Below the pieces are notes generated by a model that ran no database searches, was not told the origin of the DNA, and saw nothing but the letters and a program-made list of their open reading frames with translations. Source: CAYOFF01 sp964403415 (lineage in GTDB: Bacteria > Patescibacteriota > Gracilibacteria > Absconditabacterales > Absconditicoccaceae). From it: DNA of 64,000 bases. Location of the stretch: assembly GCA_964403415.1 (NCBI GenBank), contig CAYOFF010000001.1, positions 496,001 to 560,000 on the forward strand, written 5' to 3'. Below are positions 9,908-21,809 of the stretch, in pieces (position 1 is the stretch's first letter; every line of letters begins with the position of its first letter). A program made the position numbers and the translations under genes.

Positions 9908-12436
9908 ATGTTTTCACGAATTGTTGATGTAGCGGCAAGACTATGAGGAAAGTTGGCTGGTGCTGAGTGAACTCAGTGAAATTCGTCAGTACGTGCAGGT
10001 CAGTGATCAGCAACTTTTTCACAGCCATCTGGATCATCAAAATGATACATAACGTATGAGATTTTTCCGTACAAGGAAAACGAAATGGGTGTTTCTCATT
10101 GGATAGGATTTTTGACGAATTTTTCGAGTATGAAAGAGCCTATTGTGTTCTCACTGAGGGGAAATAAGTGATCTATTAGGATGTATATTCACGTGCCTGG
10201 CGCATACCAACAGTATGTGGAGAACGTGTTTTATGCGAGTTTTCCTACGACAGATATTGCACTGAGTGATACGAAGATGTCTATTTTAGCTTCTCCTCGC
10301 GCGTCGTGGCTCAAGATCTCAGATGATGCGATTGTACAAGATCAGTCAGAGTTTAGCAGATGAGGTTCGTATGTGGATCCGTTTAAGGACGTGATTTCTT
10401 TGTTTCATAGTATTCCAGAAGATGCTGAGTTTACGGTTACGTACGAGAGTTTGTTTGTGAAGTCGGCAGGATTTTGGGAGAAATTTGTGGCGTTTGTGAC
10501 GTCTCTCTTTGCTAAGAAAGCAGCTGATGGAGATGCAAAAGATAAACCAAAAGATGCCAAACAAGAAAAACAAATCAGTGTCTGAATTAGTTTTGAGGTT
10601 AGCGGTATGCCTGCCGGAAGTGCAGAGCAAGCAACCAAAGATATTACGCATGTGTTTAGCAAATTTTTGCAATCGGGAAGCGTAAAACATCAAAAACAGA
10701 AGGCTATGCGTAATATGACTGTGGGGCAGTACGTCAATTTTTTCCACTTGCCCACCAAGGCAAATGCCAATAAAAGTCTGCACTATACGGAGTATCGTAA
10801 GTTGCCATATCCTATGAATTTGCCGACAAGAGAAAACTCTCCTCAAAACGAAGTGACCTTGATTGGATCGACAGACTATAGGTGAAAGGCGATGAGGTTT
10901 GGTATTAGGAGAGAGGATAAGTTTAGACATATCTATATCGTGGGAAAGACGGGTATGGGAAAGTCGACCTTCATCTCCAATATGGTGAGGAGTGATATGA
11001 TCACCAATAATGGGCTAGGAGTCATTGATCCTCATGGGGATTTGATTGATGAGGTGATGGCACATATTCCATCGCGACGCACCAATGATGTTGTGATCTT
11101 TGATGTGGGAGATACGAGCTTCCCGGTTGGGTTTAATATTTTGGAGTATGAGACGGAGGAAGAAAAGAATTTGGTGGCGTCTGGCGTGGTCTCTGTTTTC
11201 AAAAAACTCTATGGTAATAGTCGATGACCTAGACTTGAGTATATTTTGAGAAATGTGATGTTGTCGGTTTTGGAGTATCCCAATGCGACACTTATGCACG
11301 TAGCAAGAATGCTAACAGACAAAAATTTTAGGGAGGAGGTGATGAGGTCGGTGAAGGATCCGGTGATTTTGAAGTTTTGGAGAGATGAATTTGAGAAGTG
11401 GAGCGATACGCAGAGAAATGAGGCGATTGGACCGATTACCAATAAGATTGGGCAGTTTTTCTCTTCTACTATCATGAGAAATATTTTTGCGCAGCCGGAG
11501 AGTAATTTGAAGCTGAGAAAGATTATGGATGAGGGAAAAATTCTTTTGGTGAATCTGAGTAAAGGGAAAATCGGTGATGATAATGCGTCTATGGTAGGAT
11601 CTTTTTTGGTGACGAAGTTCCAAATTGATGCGATGTCGAGGGCAAATATTGCATATAAGGATAGAAGAGATTTTTATTTGTATGTGGACGAGTTCCAAAA
11701 CTTTGCGACAGACTCATTTGCAGATATTCTTTCGGAAGCAAGAAAGTATCGTTTGTCATTGATTGTGGCAAACCAATATACATCCCAAATCCAGGAGAAT
11801 GTGAGAGATGCAATCTTTGGAAATGTAGGTACCATCGTAAGTTTTGGGTTGGGATATGACGATGCTAAGATTATGTCGTCACAGTTTAAGGAGATGATTG
11901 AGCCAAATGATTTGTTGTCTCTGCCTAAATTTAGGGCATATATCAAGTTGATGGTTGATGGAGTGACGACAGATCCATTTACGATGGCGACATTTCGTTT
12001 ACCTGAGCCAGAAATGTCTGAGGATATCAAAGATAAAATTAGAAAACAGTCGAGACAGCGTTATGGTGTGGAGAGAGAAAAACTTGAAAATTTGCGCAGA
12101 CTGCGGTCGGAAAAACAGTTTACGAGTTCTGAGAAGGTAGTAGAGAAGGCGGCTGCAGAAGCGTACAAGCCAGATGGTAGTAAATTTTCTCCGGAAGATA
12201 TCAAAGTGGGTGAGTGGTACGAAGGGCTTGTGAAGCTACAGTACAACTACGGTATTTTTGTGACGGTGAGATGAGTCGAGTGATTGTTACACAAATCTGA
12301 GGTCAAAATGCCTGAAAACAAGACAGTAGACCGAAAAGATATGTATGTCTCTGGAGACAAAATCAGAGTAAAAGCCAAGGAATTTAAGGTGATAGATGGT
12401 GTCAAAAGAGTGGTATGGAGCCAACTAGGAGAGTAA
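9908..12436 (+). CDS. VirD4/TraD-like membrane-transfer ATPase with C-terminal S1 domain
   Basis: An 842-residue AAA-type ATPase of the type IV secretion coupling-protein class. Walker A is GKTGMGKST near residue 345. GVIDPHGDLIDEVM follows, Walker B is FYLYVDEFQNFATDSF near residue 592, and IVANQYTSQI is close behind, all typical of DUF87/TraD-like proteins in CPR bacteria. An N-terminal region of about 330 residues precedes it (IRMYIHVPGAYQ). The last 78 residues form an S1-type OB fold: KVGEWYEGLVKLQYNYGIFV, GVEGLLHKSEV, then VSGDKIRVKAKEF. Two glycines of that domain are TGA-coded. Coupling ATPases do not normally carry S1, so the substrate may be nucleic acid or nucleoprotein. The start is the first in-frame ATG after the promoter; there is no clear Shine-Dalgarno. 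Confidence 0.85.
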
Positions 12437-12530
12437 AAATGCTATCTTCTTTATGTCAATACAGATCGCGGTTGCATTCTGATTGTATTCAAATATATTT
12501 TTGATGCTTTGTATTTCTTATTGTTTTGAG

Positions 12531-12737
12531 ATGTGAACAATAAACTCCGTACCTGTAGCAAAAACGCAGTCCATAAGTGATGATACTGCCATAGAATTTT
12601 ATGAGCAGTGAGACTTTTGTTTTTTGGATCCACCTGCAAAGGCAAGTGAGGTACTATCCTTTATGAACAAAAATATAAACGATACAGCTCATGAAAGAAC
12701 GACAAAAACAGTTTGAAAGGCTTCCTCTCAGATATAA
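12531..12737 (+). CDS. Putative antitoxin overlapping a RelE-type toxin gene
   Basis: A small protein of 68 residues from the ATG at 12531. An upstream ATG at 12453 would add a hydrophobic leader that looks unlike an antitoxin. The 3' end overlaps the toxin gene by 47 bases, a common toxin-antitoxin arrangement implying coupled translation. The middle is acidic (S-DDTAIEFYEQGDFCFLDPP), the end basic. I do not recognise the DNA-binding fold; the assignment rests on position. Confidence 0.5.
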
Positions 12738-12924
12738 GATTCTTATTAGAAACGTTATCAAAAAAATACTTGAAAATGATCTCTACTGATTGGATATAAA
12801 ACCCCTCAAGGGACTTATATCTGTTTATAGATGTAGGATCGGTGATTATAGAGTTGTGTTTAAAAAATCTTTTCCTGAGAATGAAATTATTGCTTTAGGT
12901 GGGAGAGGGGATGTGTATAAGTAG
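12691..12924 (+). CDS. RelE/ParE-family toxin
   Basis: A 77-residue protein with the RelE/ParE core: alpha-helical start (QFERLPLRYKILIRNVIKKI), then KPLKG...YRCRIGDYRVVFKK, a beta strand and a final GRGDVYK that matches the family's R..VY(K) end. Members cut mRNA on the ribosome or poison gyrase; the sequence does not decide which. One TGA-Gly is present (DLYGLDIKPL) and the gene ends in TAG. It is paired with the overlapping upstream gene. Confidence 0.75.
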
Positions 12925-12967
12925 TGGTTTTATGTCTGTGGAATACCTGATTCTAAGGTGTGGATAT

Positions 12968-13561
12968 CTAATTGCTTATATGAAACCTACTTTCTGTAGG
13001 CGCTTGCTGACCGTTGTATTTAGCGGTTTTTTTCTTGTTGTATGGTATAGCTGCGGGTTGGTCCATAGTTTCGAAAGCAAGCTGACAGATACGCATGTTT
13101 GGTCTGAGGACGATAGGGACGGAATTGATATTTCTAATCTCTAATGTGATAGTAGAAGGTTCATCTCGTCCAAATCCTGGATCAATAAATCATCACGTAA
13201 TGTGAACGAGGAGCCCAAGCCTTGCCATGCTACTACGCCCTTCTACTCTAGCTACGAGATTGTCTGGTATACCCACTCTCTCTTTGGTTGCTCAGAGAAT
13301 AAATGTCCCCGGATGGAGGATATACTCCTCGTCGTCTTTGAGGATGAGATGCTCGGTGATCTCTTGTGTGTCTTTGTGAAATGGATCCAAGATATAATCA
13401 CTGAGATGAGGAAAAATCTTGAGGCCGTTGGCAAGTCTCATATCGAAACTTGCACACACGATGTTATCCCAAATCTCTTCGAGTGTTTCTCCTGCTCATG
13501 GAAGAAGTTTTATTTTATTTTCGGTGATATATTGTTTGATGGTAGCGTCTGAGAGAATCAT
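12968..13561 (-). CDS. dcd: dCTP deaminase
   Basis: Deaminates dCTP to dUTP for thymidylate synthesis. The 197-residue frame starts MILSDATIKQYI and carries the family blocks SFDMRLANGLKIF, LHPGTFILGATKERVGIP, the nucleotide-binding VEGRSSMARLGLLVH, GGFIDPGF and ITLEIRN, then RPNMRICQLAFE. Five or so in-frame TGA codons fall at conserved glycines, and TAG ends the gene at 12968. It converges on the toxin gene with about 40 bases between stops. Confidence 0.93.
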
Positions 13562-13651
13562 ACTGCCGTAAAAAAATATCTAAAAATATCCAAAAGCCTA
13601 TTGTTGGTGTATCTAGTGATTGTGTGGATCGATGCAAGACGATGAAAATAT

Positions 13652-13780
13652 TTACTTGTAACGTCTCCAGAGCATATACGTACATAGGGCAAGGATGATA
13701 AGTGATCCTATGAGTGCGATAACTCCTACAGCGACTGTAGAGAGTGATGAAGATCGACTAGGGAAGAAGATAGTTTGCAT
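13652..13780 (-). CDS. Small single-pass membrane protein
   Basis: A 42-residue ORF ending in TAA. After a serine-rich start comes one clear membrane helix (VAVGVIALIGSLIILALCTYML) and a basic end WRRYK. It lies 72 bases downstream of the VWA-like gene on the same strand and may act with it. It is too short to place in a family. Confidence 0.5.
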   Translation of the reverse strand: MQTIFFPSRSSSLSTVAVGVIALIGSLIILALCTYMLWRRYK

Positions 13781-13852
13781 ATAGGAAATGATAACGAGGT
13801 GAAAAATAATGGAGTGAAACTGTAGCGATTATGATGGCAGTGTGATTATGTA

Positions 13853-14446
13853 CTAGAGAAGTACCGCTATGAGCAAAATGCCAAATAGTCGTGAGGGGAG
13901 ACTGGTAGTGCGTCATGCAGATGATGTGGATGAGTTTGTGATGACTGTAGGCGTGTTTCAATTTGCATGAAGGAGCACGCCTCTGGATGCTATGGTGTGA
14001 TGCGTCTTTCGATCGTTGAGTGCATAGGTGAGTTCTTCTGCTGTGGGTACGTCTCTTTTGGGAGGAGTCATGGTTTGGATGAGCGTACGCATGTGTGTGA
14101 TGTCCGCTGTCTCTGGAATGAGATATTCTGCGTAACGTCAGAGTATGACGAGACCGGCGTACTCACCGGCAGGTGTTTTTGCGAGCGAGCTATCGATTGC
14201 TGCTTGCAGAGGAGCTCGCTCTTCATTGGTAAGACCTGCCGGTATGAGATAGGTGGTTGCGACGATATCGGATGGACGTGCTTGCGTCGCAAGATGCCAG
14301 GAGAGTCGCACACCACATATGATGAGAAGCGATGCCTTGATGTATCGGACGATACGATATCTGTGTGCGAGCATATGCCGATAGCAAAGGATGTAAACTG
14401 CTATTATTGTGTTCCTTATATCCAAAAAACCTTGCAAAATCAACAA
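13853..14446 (-). CDS. Membrane-anchored protein with degenerate VWA-like domain
   Basis: About 197 residues from a TTG at 14446; an internal ATG at 14374 is an alternative start. A hydrophobic segment (YIKASLLIICGVRLSWHLA) precedes text that resembles the middle and end of a von Willebrand A domain: an LQAAIDSSLAKTPAGEYAGLVILG stretch and then AEYLIPETADITHMRTLIQTM. The metal-site DxSxS is not seen, so metal binding is doubtful. A second membrane helix (LFGILLIAVLL) ends the protein. BatA/BatB-like stress proteins have this layout. The family call is an inference. Confidence 0.45.
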
Positions 14447-14490
14447 AAATGAGGATAGATATGTGCGTTTTAGTTTTTTGTGTGTTGTTC

Positions 14491-17400
14491 ATGAGTACAC
14501 ACTTCCCAAAAGTGTATGACCATTCGTTTGAAGAATGACTATATGCGTATCGATTAGAACATAACTGTTTCACGCCTTCTGTAGAAGTGAAGAAGTGAAC
14601 GCCTGCGTTTACTGTGCCGCTTCCCCCGCCCAATGTGACGGGAATTTTGCATACGTGACATGCGTTGATGCTTGCAGTCGAAGACACGATGGTGAGATAT
14701 CATCGTATGCTTGGTGATGCTACATTGTGGGTGCCAGGCACTGATCATGCGGGTATCGCGACACAGGTGGTTGTAGAACGCGAACTCAAAAAGAACGAAA
14801 AAAAGACAAGATTTGATCTTGGGAGAGAGCAGTTTTTGCAGAAAGTATGGGAGCGGGTATGAGTTTCAAGAAATACGATTGTGAGCCAAACAAAGCGCAT
14901 GTGAGCATCGTGTGACTGGTCGAGAGAGCAGTTTACTATGTCAGAGAGACTTTGTCGTGCGGTAAGAAAAGCGTTTACCAATCTCTACAAAGAGAAAAAA
15001 ATCTATCAGTCTACGTATATGGTGAATCGATCTCCGGGAGCGCAGACGGTGCTTTCTGATATAGAAGTAGACAACAAAGAAGTCCAATGAAAAATGTACT
15101 ATCTGAGATATTTTGTGGAAGGGAAAGGTGATAGTATTACAATTGCTACTACACGTCCTGAGACTATTTTTGCTGATGTTGCAATTGCGGCACATCCCAA
15201 AGATAGAAGATACAAAAAACGAATTTGAAAAAACGTCTTGATACCGCTTATCAACAGGCCTATTCCAGTTATTGCAGACGAAAGTATAGACTTTGATTTT
15301 GGGACGGGGGCGATGAAGGTGACGCCGACACACGATGAGATGGACTTCGAGATCGGTGAGAGACATCGTTTGCCGATGGATCGTTTCGCATTCGATACAC
15401 ATGCCAAGTTTACCAAACTTGCATGATCAGCACTTGAGTGAAAAGATATCGATGAGTTTTTCCCAAACCTTATCCAGATGTTGGATGAGATTGGAAATAT
15501 CGAAAAAATTGAGGACTATACGCATACGATACCATACTGTCAGAGGACTGGATGTAAGGTACAACCTATGCTTTCATTGCAGTGGTTTATGGATGTAGCT
15601 CCTGCTGCAGATGCTGTGCGTGAGGCGTTTGCGCAGCAGACCATCAAAGTACATCCAGAGAGATTTGTAAAAATCTTTGATAACTGGCTAGAAAATATTA
15701 GACCTTGGTGTGTTTCGAGACAGCTACGATGGGGACATAGAATCCCTGTCTGGTATGATGCAGCTGGTGTATCGCATGCATATGATGAGGATTCTGCTCT
15801 TGATACGACGACGGGGAGCTATCATGTCTTATCGATGATGATCTTCAATCTTGTTGCTGATTCTCGTTTGCCCAATCCATTCAATGTCGAAGAGTTGATA
15901 GAAGTCTTTTTGCAGCCAAGCTTAACGCCTGCAGACAAGACGGTTGTCAATGCATATATTGGTATCTATCGTGAAAAATATGCGCATGACAAAAAAATGC
16001 TTAAAGAAGTAGAAGAGATAGCTGAGATTTTTGGAAGTCTGGATAAGGATGCAAAGGCAGTTGTACAGGCGTGAGCCAAAGTTTTGGATATCCTCGAAAA
16101 TTCCTGTAATATCAGACAGAGCGGAGATAAGTATCAGTTCTATTTCTCTGAAAATGGCCAAGAAAAAGAGTTTGTCAGACAAGAAGAAGATGTTCTAGAT
16201 ACGTGGTTTTCGTCTGCATTATGGCCGTTTAGTACGTTGTGACGGCCAGAGAAGACGCCAGACATGGAAACATACTATCCAATGACTGTCCTCGAAACTG
16301 GACATGATATCATTTTCTTTTGGGTGATTAGAATGTTGTTGATGTGATGGGAACAGACCTGAAAGTGGCCATTCCAAAACGTGTATTTGCACGGTCTCGT
16401 CAAAGATGAGCAAGGTCAAAAAATTTCAAAATCCAAATGAAATGCAATTGATCCTATCAAGCTTATAGAGAAATTTGGTGCGGACGCACTGAGATGAGCT
16501 CTCTTGCAGTGAAATACGCCAGGTACAGATGTGAAATTCTCTGAAAAAAAGATAGATTTTATGCGTAGATTCCTCAATAAACTTTGGAACGCATCGAGGT
16601 TTGTGTCGGTACGTTTTGTGGAGGATGGCAAGCCAATGCCATCGATCTCATACGAGATGTTGGAGCGTGATATCGCTGATCATATAGGCAAACTCAACGC
16701 ATATGATATGTGGATCCTTGGTAAATTGCAGGCAGCGGTAGATCAGGTTGGAAAATACTATAGCAAGTTCATGCTTGGAGAAGCTCTTCAGGAGACAATA
16801 GATATGGTGTGGCATGATTTTTGTGATCGATATATCGAAATTACCAAATTGCAGCAGAGTACGTATACGCCCAAGGTTATGCTTTATACGCTTTTGACGG
16901 CGTGTAAACTGCTGCATCCTGTAGTACCACATGTGACGGAGAAACTACGATCATTGCTTGGAGGAGAGGGTATTTTGATGATGAGTGCTTGGCCTCAGCC
17001 GCAGTTTGATGTGGAGAAAAACTACAAAATGAACCTTTTGATGGATATGATCTCTCAGTGGAGAAACCTGAGACAGCAAGCTACAGACAAGCCACATGAG
17101 CAAGTGGTGCTTCTCGTACAGTGAAATAGCCAAATCCAAGAACTTGTGCAGGAACATAGCGAATTGATCCAGCATATTATTCATGCACAGGAAATTCTGT
17201 ACAAAGACGAATTTGTGGAGATTGAAGATGAGTTTCATACGGCGTTGATTATGGACATCAAGGTATGAGTCAAAGGCGTAAAATCTGTGGACTGGAAGCA
17301 GAAACTTGAAGTCTTGGAAAAACAGATCGAAGAAGAAGAGGCGTTCTTGCAGAGAATGAGATCGACGTTGGCAAATGATGATTTTGCTAAAAAGGCTCCG

Positions 17401-17502
17401 CCTGAGGTTATCGAGGAGAAGAAGAAGAAGATGCAAGAAGTGAAGCAAAAGATTATGCAGATACAACTAGAAATTCAAAAGATCAAGATGCAAAAAAAAT
17501 AG
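14491..17502 (+). CDS. valS: Valyl-tRNA synthetase
   Basis: Charges tRNA-Val. The 1003-residue frame from the ATG at 14491 has PPPNVTGILHTGHALMLAVED (HIGH as HTGH), VPGTDHAGIATQ, an editing domain with IATTRPETIFADVA and GTGAMKVTPTHDEMD, the WF(S)SALWPFSTLG block, QKISKSKGN as KMSKS, and a C-terminal anticodon domain plus coiled coil (about 17290-17500, very rich in K, E and Q). Many TGA codons lie at conserved glycines. An in-frame ATG at 14461 would add ten hydrophobic residues; I prefer the later start. Confidence 0.96.
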
Positions 17503-17537
17503 TGTGCAGGGTTATTTATCCTCCTCATACGGGGTGT

Positions 17538-19736
17538 ATGAAATTGTTTAGGAAGTTGTTACTGTCATTGTTTCCCAAAGACTTGCTCGAACAAGGGATG
17601 CATCCAGCCAGTGTGTTTGTTTCGTTTATCTCTCCGAAGCAGTTTTTTTCGGTGATTACGAGAAAAATTGTAGAGAACTATAAACTTAATCTCTTTGATA
17701 TTGGCTTGGATCCATTCGAAGTGAAGATAGGCTTTGGGGATCAGCCGGCCTTGCATGTGAAGGACGTCGACTTTTATTATGGATATGGGGCCGCCGCCAA
17801 CATTAATGGCCGGCAATTTTTTGCGCCCAGTAATATTGCCATCGCACTGAGTTTCGTGACGAGTGTGATGGTCAAGGATGTCTTCGCAAAGCCGAACAGT
17901 AGGCATATGCTGCCGTTTTTGTTAACGATTTATGTCCTACTTTTCGCCTTTGCTGCCAGGATCAAAGTCTTTCCGGGCGCAACAAGAGAAGAAAATATAC
18001 CATGGTTTATAGATCTGTTTTTTGCAACACGAGAGAGAGTTGCAGAAGCACGAGGAAGAAAGATCACTCCTGCGAAAATGAAAGCGCTCAAGGATCAGCT
18101 TCTGCAGCATATCGACGTGTTCTTTATGTTGGCGACCGTCTATGAGAAGATGAATGAAATGTTTGTGTCGCCGCATCTCACGTCTGCTGAGCTCTATCAG
18201 TGGCTTTTTTATGATGAGCTCAAGAAGTGAAAACAACAAGTCTTATTGCAGGATTTTGTAGATCATGCTGAACACTATTCTACAGAGCCTACCTGGACAG
18301 AGAGAGATCATCAAGTAATGGAGTTGTTGCTGCCTGCGGATATCCTGCTCAAATACTTGTATACGGAGCGTGATACACTGCTTGTAACACAGAAAATCAT
18401 TAGCCAGCTCTATGATATGGAGTATATCGAGTCGTGTGTGCAGAGTTTCCTCAAAGGAGACGATCGTTTTGAGGAGTTTATGCTGTATATATGTGACTGG
18501 AAGCTGCTGAGAAATAGTTATTTCCGTGGCGTAAAGCAGCTTGCAAACCAAAAATTTCGTTTACAGCAAGACTATGCTGTCTCTCAGGAGATAGATACAT
18601 TTATGTCAGAGCTGCATGATATTGAGTCTCTAGATGGTGTCAAAGTACCTGAAGTCCTGAGACAAGAATCGTTGTTGATGGAAAGACTTTTGAATTTTTA
18701 TATTACATATATCGGTGGGAGTCGAATAGGGAGGTGAGATGCGTTTTTTCTGAGATTGTGTAGAAAGCCGCTTATTGAGAAGCTTCTCAGTGCCTATGAT
18801 ACGTCAGGCTTGCAGCAGGATGCGGTGTACTTTTATGGATGATTACTCTACAATTACAGCAAAAACGTCTTTTACTACAAGTATGCATTTGATAATGTTA
18901 AGGCGGGGAAGGAGAAATTTCACTTGCCTTTTAAGTCCAACTTCAAAGAAGTTTACTCCAATATGTATATTTTGAAGCTCTTTGATGAGAATTTTTTGCA
19001 TACGGTCTTACAGGATATCAATAAGAAACAAGTCAAAATATTTGTGAGTACGCCAGAAATGTTGACGTTGTTTAAGCATATTGTGTGAGATCGTCTTACG
19101 GAGATGTTACGTGAAGGGGATAGGTGAATTATCGATGGTGTATATGCTCCTCTACGTGACATGTTATTTGGATTTGGTGGATTTTCACAGGTATTGGCAG
19201 AGGAGTTTAAGGAGCAGGATATTGTAGCACTCAAAGAAAATCTGTATACGATTGATTTGTGGGTACGGAGAGACGCATTGGCGTGGTTTGGTGAACATCA
19301 CGTTTCACTTGCCAAAATATATAGTGATATGAGCGTGATTGGGCTTGCTGCATTGCTGAGAGAGACGTTGTTTGGGATGCTCATGCTCCTGACGTATGCC
19401 AAAAAATTGCATCAGGAAGTAGATCCCCATTTCTTGCGGCTTCTCAAGAGAGTATATTGTATCAATGTATTGCAGGTAACCGAAGATACGATGGTAGCAA
19501 TGAGTGATATGATAGATAGCTTGTTGATCAGGTATGAGTCATTGCTGGCTCCGCGGGTCGTCGTAGATGAAAATGAAAAATACCTAGAATTTGGTTTGCA
19601 AAATTGGCTTGCGTATTGTGAAGGGAAGGAGGAGACACATATTGTGAGCGGAGTGATGGGTGAAGATGTGATTTGGTTTAGAGGGTATCTCAAGACCATA
19701 ACCTACTACAACAAAAGATATTTTATTCCAAGATAG
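17538..19736 (+). CDS. Large hypothetical protein
   Basis: A 732-residue protein with no family I can name. It starts MKLFRKLLLSLFPKD. There is one probable membrane segment near residue 135 (MLPFLLTIYVLLFAFAARI) and otherwise a mostly helical, leucine-rich sequence. TGA-Gly codons occur at 18228, 18735, 18840 and 19086, and the gene ends in TAG. It begins 35 bases after valS and ends 5 bases before nrdR, so the three probably share a transcript. Confidence 0.8.
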
Positions 19737-19741
19737 GCATC

Positions 19742-20188
19742 ATGAAATGTCCTAAATGTTGAAATTTGGAGACCAAAGTAGTCGACAGCAGAATTGCTGA
19801 TGACAACACGGCTATCAGGAGAAGGAGAGAGTGCGACTACTGTGCGACGAGGTTTACGACGTTTGAGAGAATCGAAATCACAGATCTCGTTGTGATCAAA
19901 AAAGACGGTAGCAAAGAGCTTTATGATAGGACAAAGCTCAAAAGAGCTATTATGCTTGCGTTTGCCAAGAGGGATCTTTCTCAGGAGAGTATCGATGAGA
20001 TGTTGTTTCGTCTCGAAAGCAAATGGTCTGCGGAAGGCAAGGAGATTGAGTCCAAAAAGATCGGTGATGATGTTCTTCAAGAGCTGAAGGATGTGGACCA
20101 GGTTGCCTACGTGAGATTCGCCTCCGTCTACAAAAAATTCGACTCTATTGAAGACTTTCAAGAGTTTATTGGATGCAAAGTAGAATAA
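19742..20188 (+). CDS. nrdR: Transcriptional repressor NrdR
   Basis: Zinc- and nucleotide-dependent repressor of ribonucleotide reductase genes. The 148-residue protein has the N-terminal zinc ribbon MKCPKCG (its glycine is TGA) with CDYC, the RRRREC basic motif, and then an ATP-cone (VIKKDGSKELYDRTKLKRAI). It ends in TAA. No NrdR box was searched for. Confidence 0.95.
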
Positions 20189-20260
20189 ATAGCATGGAGC
20201 CAGTAGGGAAATTGTTTTTCGGTATATTTTAGGATATCCTGGATGGAGCACGGTTTATCG

Positions 20261-21034
20261 TTACGGTTTTCTAGGAAGATCTTTGCCACGCAATGTTTCT
20301 ATCCTTCGTGTACCTGGTTTGAGGGTGCCGAGCGTTCGTTTACCGACTTTGGTTCTGACGAGAGAGATGACGCGGTAGCCGAGCGCTTTGAGGAGACGCC
20401 TAATATGGCGTTTTTTTCATTCGTCCAATACGATATGTGCAAAGACTTTTTGGTGGCCGTCGGTCTTGGATGAGATACTTACGCATTTGAGGAGATCAGC
20501 TGGTCACTGGTAGTCTTCTAGAGCTTTTTCGCCGTCTTCGGTGACTCGAATTCACTTAGTCGCTTTGGAAATATGTGCTGTTTTGATAGGTTTGTCGATC
20601 TGTACCTCATATACTTTGTAGATCTTGTTGTGTGGATTTTCGTAGTAGTCGACGAGTGCGGGGTTGTTGGTGAGAAGAAGCAGTCCGGAGCTGTCTTTGT
20701 CCAATCTTCCGATGTATCGGTAGGTTTTGACCCGGTGTGGCGGAAGAATACTGTATATAGTGCGGTTATCTGGATCGTCTTTGGAGACTACGACGCCTTT
20801 GGGCTTATGAAATAGGACGAGCTTGGTGATAAGACGATGAGGCGTTTTTTGGATGGTTTCTTCGTAGGTATCACGAGGCGAGATATGGATAGTTAGGGTA
20901 TCTCCGGGGTTTATTTCATGATCAAATTGTTCCACAACGGCTCAATTGACTTTGACAGCGCGTTCTTTGATCATCTCGGCAAACTCTCTCCTTGTAATCT
21001 GCTTCGTATACTGTAAATATGTGACGAGCTTCAT
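20261..21034 (-). CDS. rRNA pseudouridine synthase, RsuA/RluB family
   Basis: Isomerises a uridine in 16S or 23S rRNA. From the ATG at 21034 the first 60 residues form an S4 RNA-binding domain (TRREFAEMIKERAVKVNG). The catalytic domain has LFHKPKGVVVSKDD, the catalytic aspartate in YIGRLDKDSSGLLLLTN, and GKKRHIRRLLKALGYRV-type text near the end. TGA-Gly codons at 20552 and several others join pieces that the standard code would separate. It ends in TAA at 20261. RsuA versus RluB/RluE cannot be decided from sequence alone. Confidence 0.9.
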
Positions 21035-21120
21035 AGCTTTCCAAAAATAAAACAGCAGTAGTATAGTTATATTTATGCGCCGGTAAAGAGCAGGTGCATT
21101 TTGTTTGTTAGATCCAACCT

Positions 21121-21780
21121 ATGAAACGCGGTGTTACCTACAACAAACGAATAGATGATCCATACACCCAAAGAGCGAGGAAGGAGGGATACCTTGCGAG
21201 AAGTGTCTACAAACTTGAAGAAATAGACAAAAAATATCATCTTTTTGATGCAAATACATCGACAGTGATGGATATTGGCTGTGCGCCGGGGAGTCGGCTG
21301 CAATATGCGTCTCGTCAAATAGCAACTCACATATGATCTCATAGTACACATGGCAAAAGTCACGAAAGAACGAGAGATCCGATAGTACTCTGATGTGATT
21401 TGAAGCCAGTTAAGCTTGATCTTCCGCATGTCGTGACAGCTGTACAAGATGTGACTGATCGTGAAGGTGTGGCGGCGTTGTTGGCAGAGCATCATATCGA
21501 GCAGTTTGATGTCATCTTGTCGGATATGGCACCAGACACTATAGGCGTTGCTGATATTGATGCACTCAAGAGTGTAGGGTTGCTTGAGAAGACGTTATGG
21601 CTCTATGAGACCTATCTTGCACCGCACGGAAAATTTGCCATAAAAATCTTTATGTGACCGGGGTTTGAAGAGTTTGTTCGTGAGATGAAAGCACGCTATG
21701 GGGGCACAAATATTGTTGTCTTCAAGCCCAAAGCATGCAGGGGAGAGAGTAAAGAGACATATATCATCAAAAGAGCATAG
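21121..21780 (+). CDS. rlmE: 23S rRNA 2'-O-methyltransferase RlmE/FtsJ
   Basis: SAM-dependent methylation of U2552 in the ribosomal A-loop. The 219-residue protein shows YLARSVYKLEEIDKKYHLF, the SAM motif MDIGCAPGSRLQYAS, the catalytic VILSDMAPDTIG and AIKIFMGPG, and the KPKACRGESKETYII end. Catalytic K-D-K-E residues are in place. The SAM motif has SRLQYA where most have GGWSQ. It ends in TAG, 29 bases before der. Confidence 0.93.
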
Positions 21781-21809
21781 CATATTTTACTCATCAGGGA
21801 GATAGCGTG

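Noticed and set aside
9933..10052. Short frame ending at 10052 that overlaps the VirD4-like N-terminus
   Set aside because: No start codon; the other frame continues into the ATPase and fits code 25.
12899..13144. 81-residue plus-strand ORF
   Set aside because: Mostly antisense to dcd.
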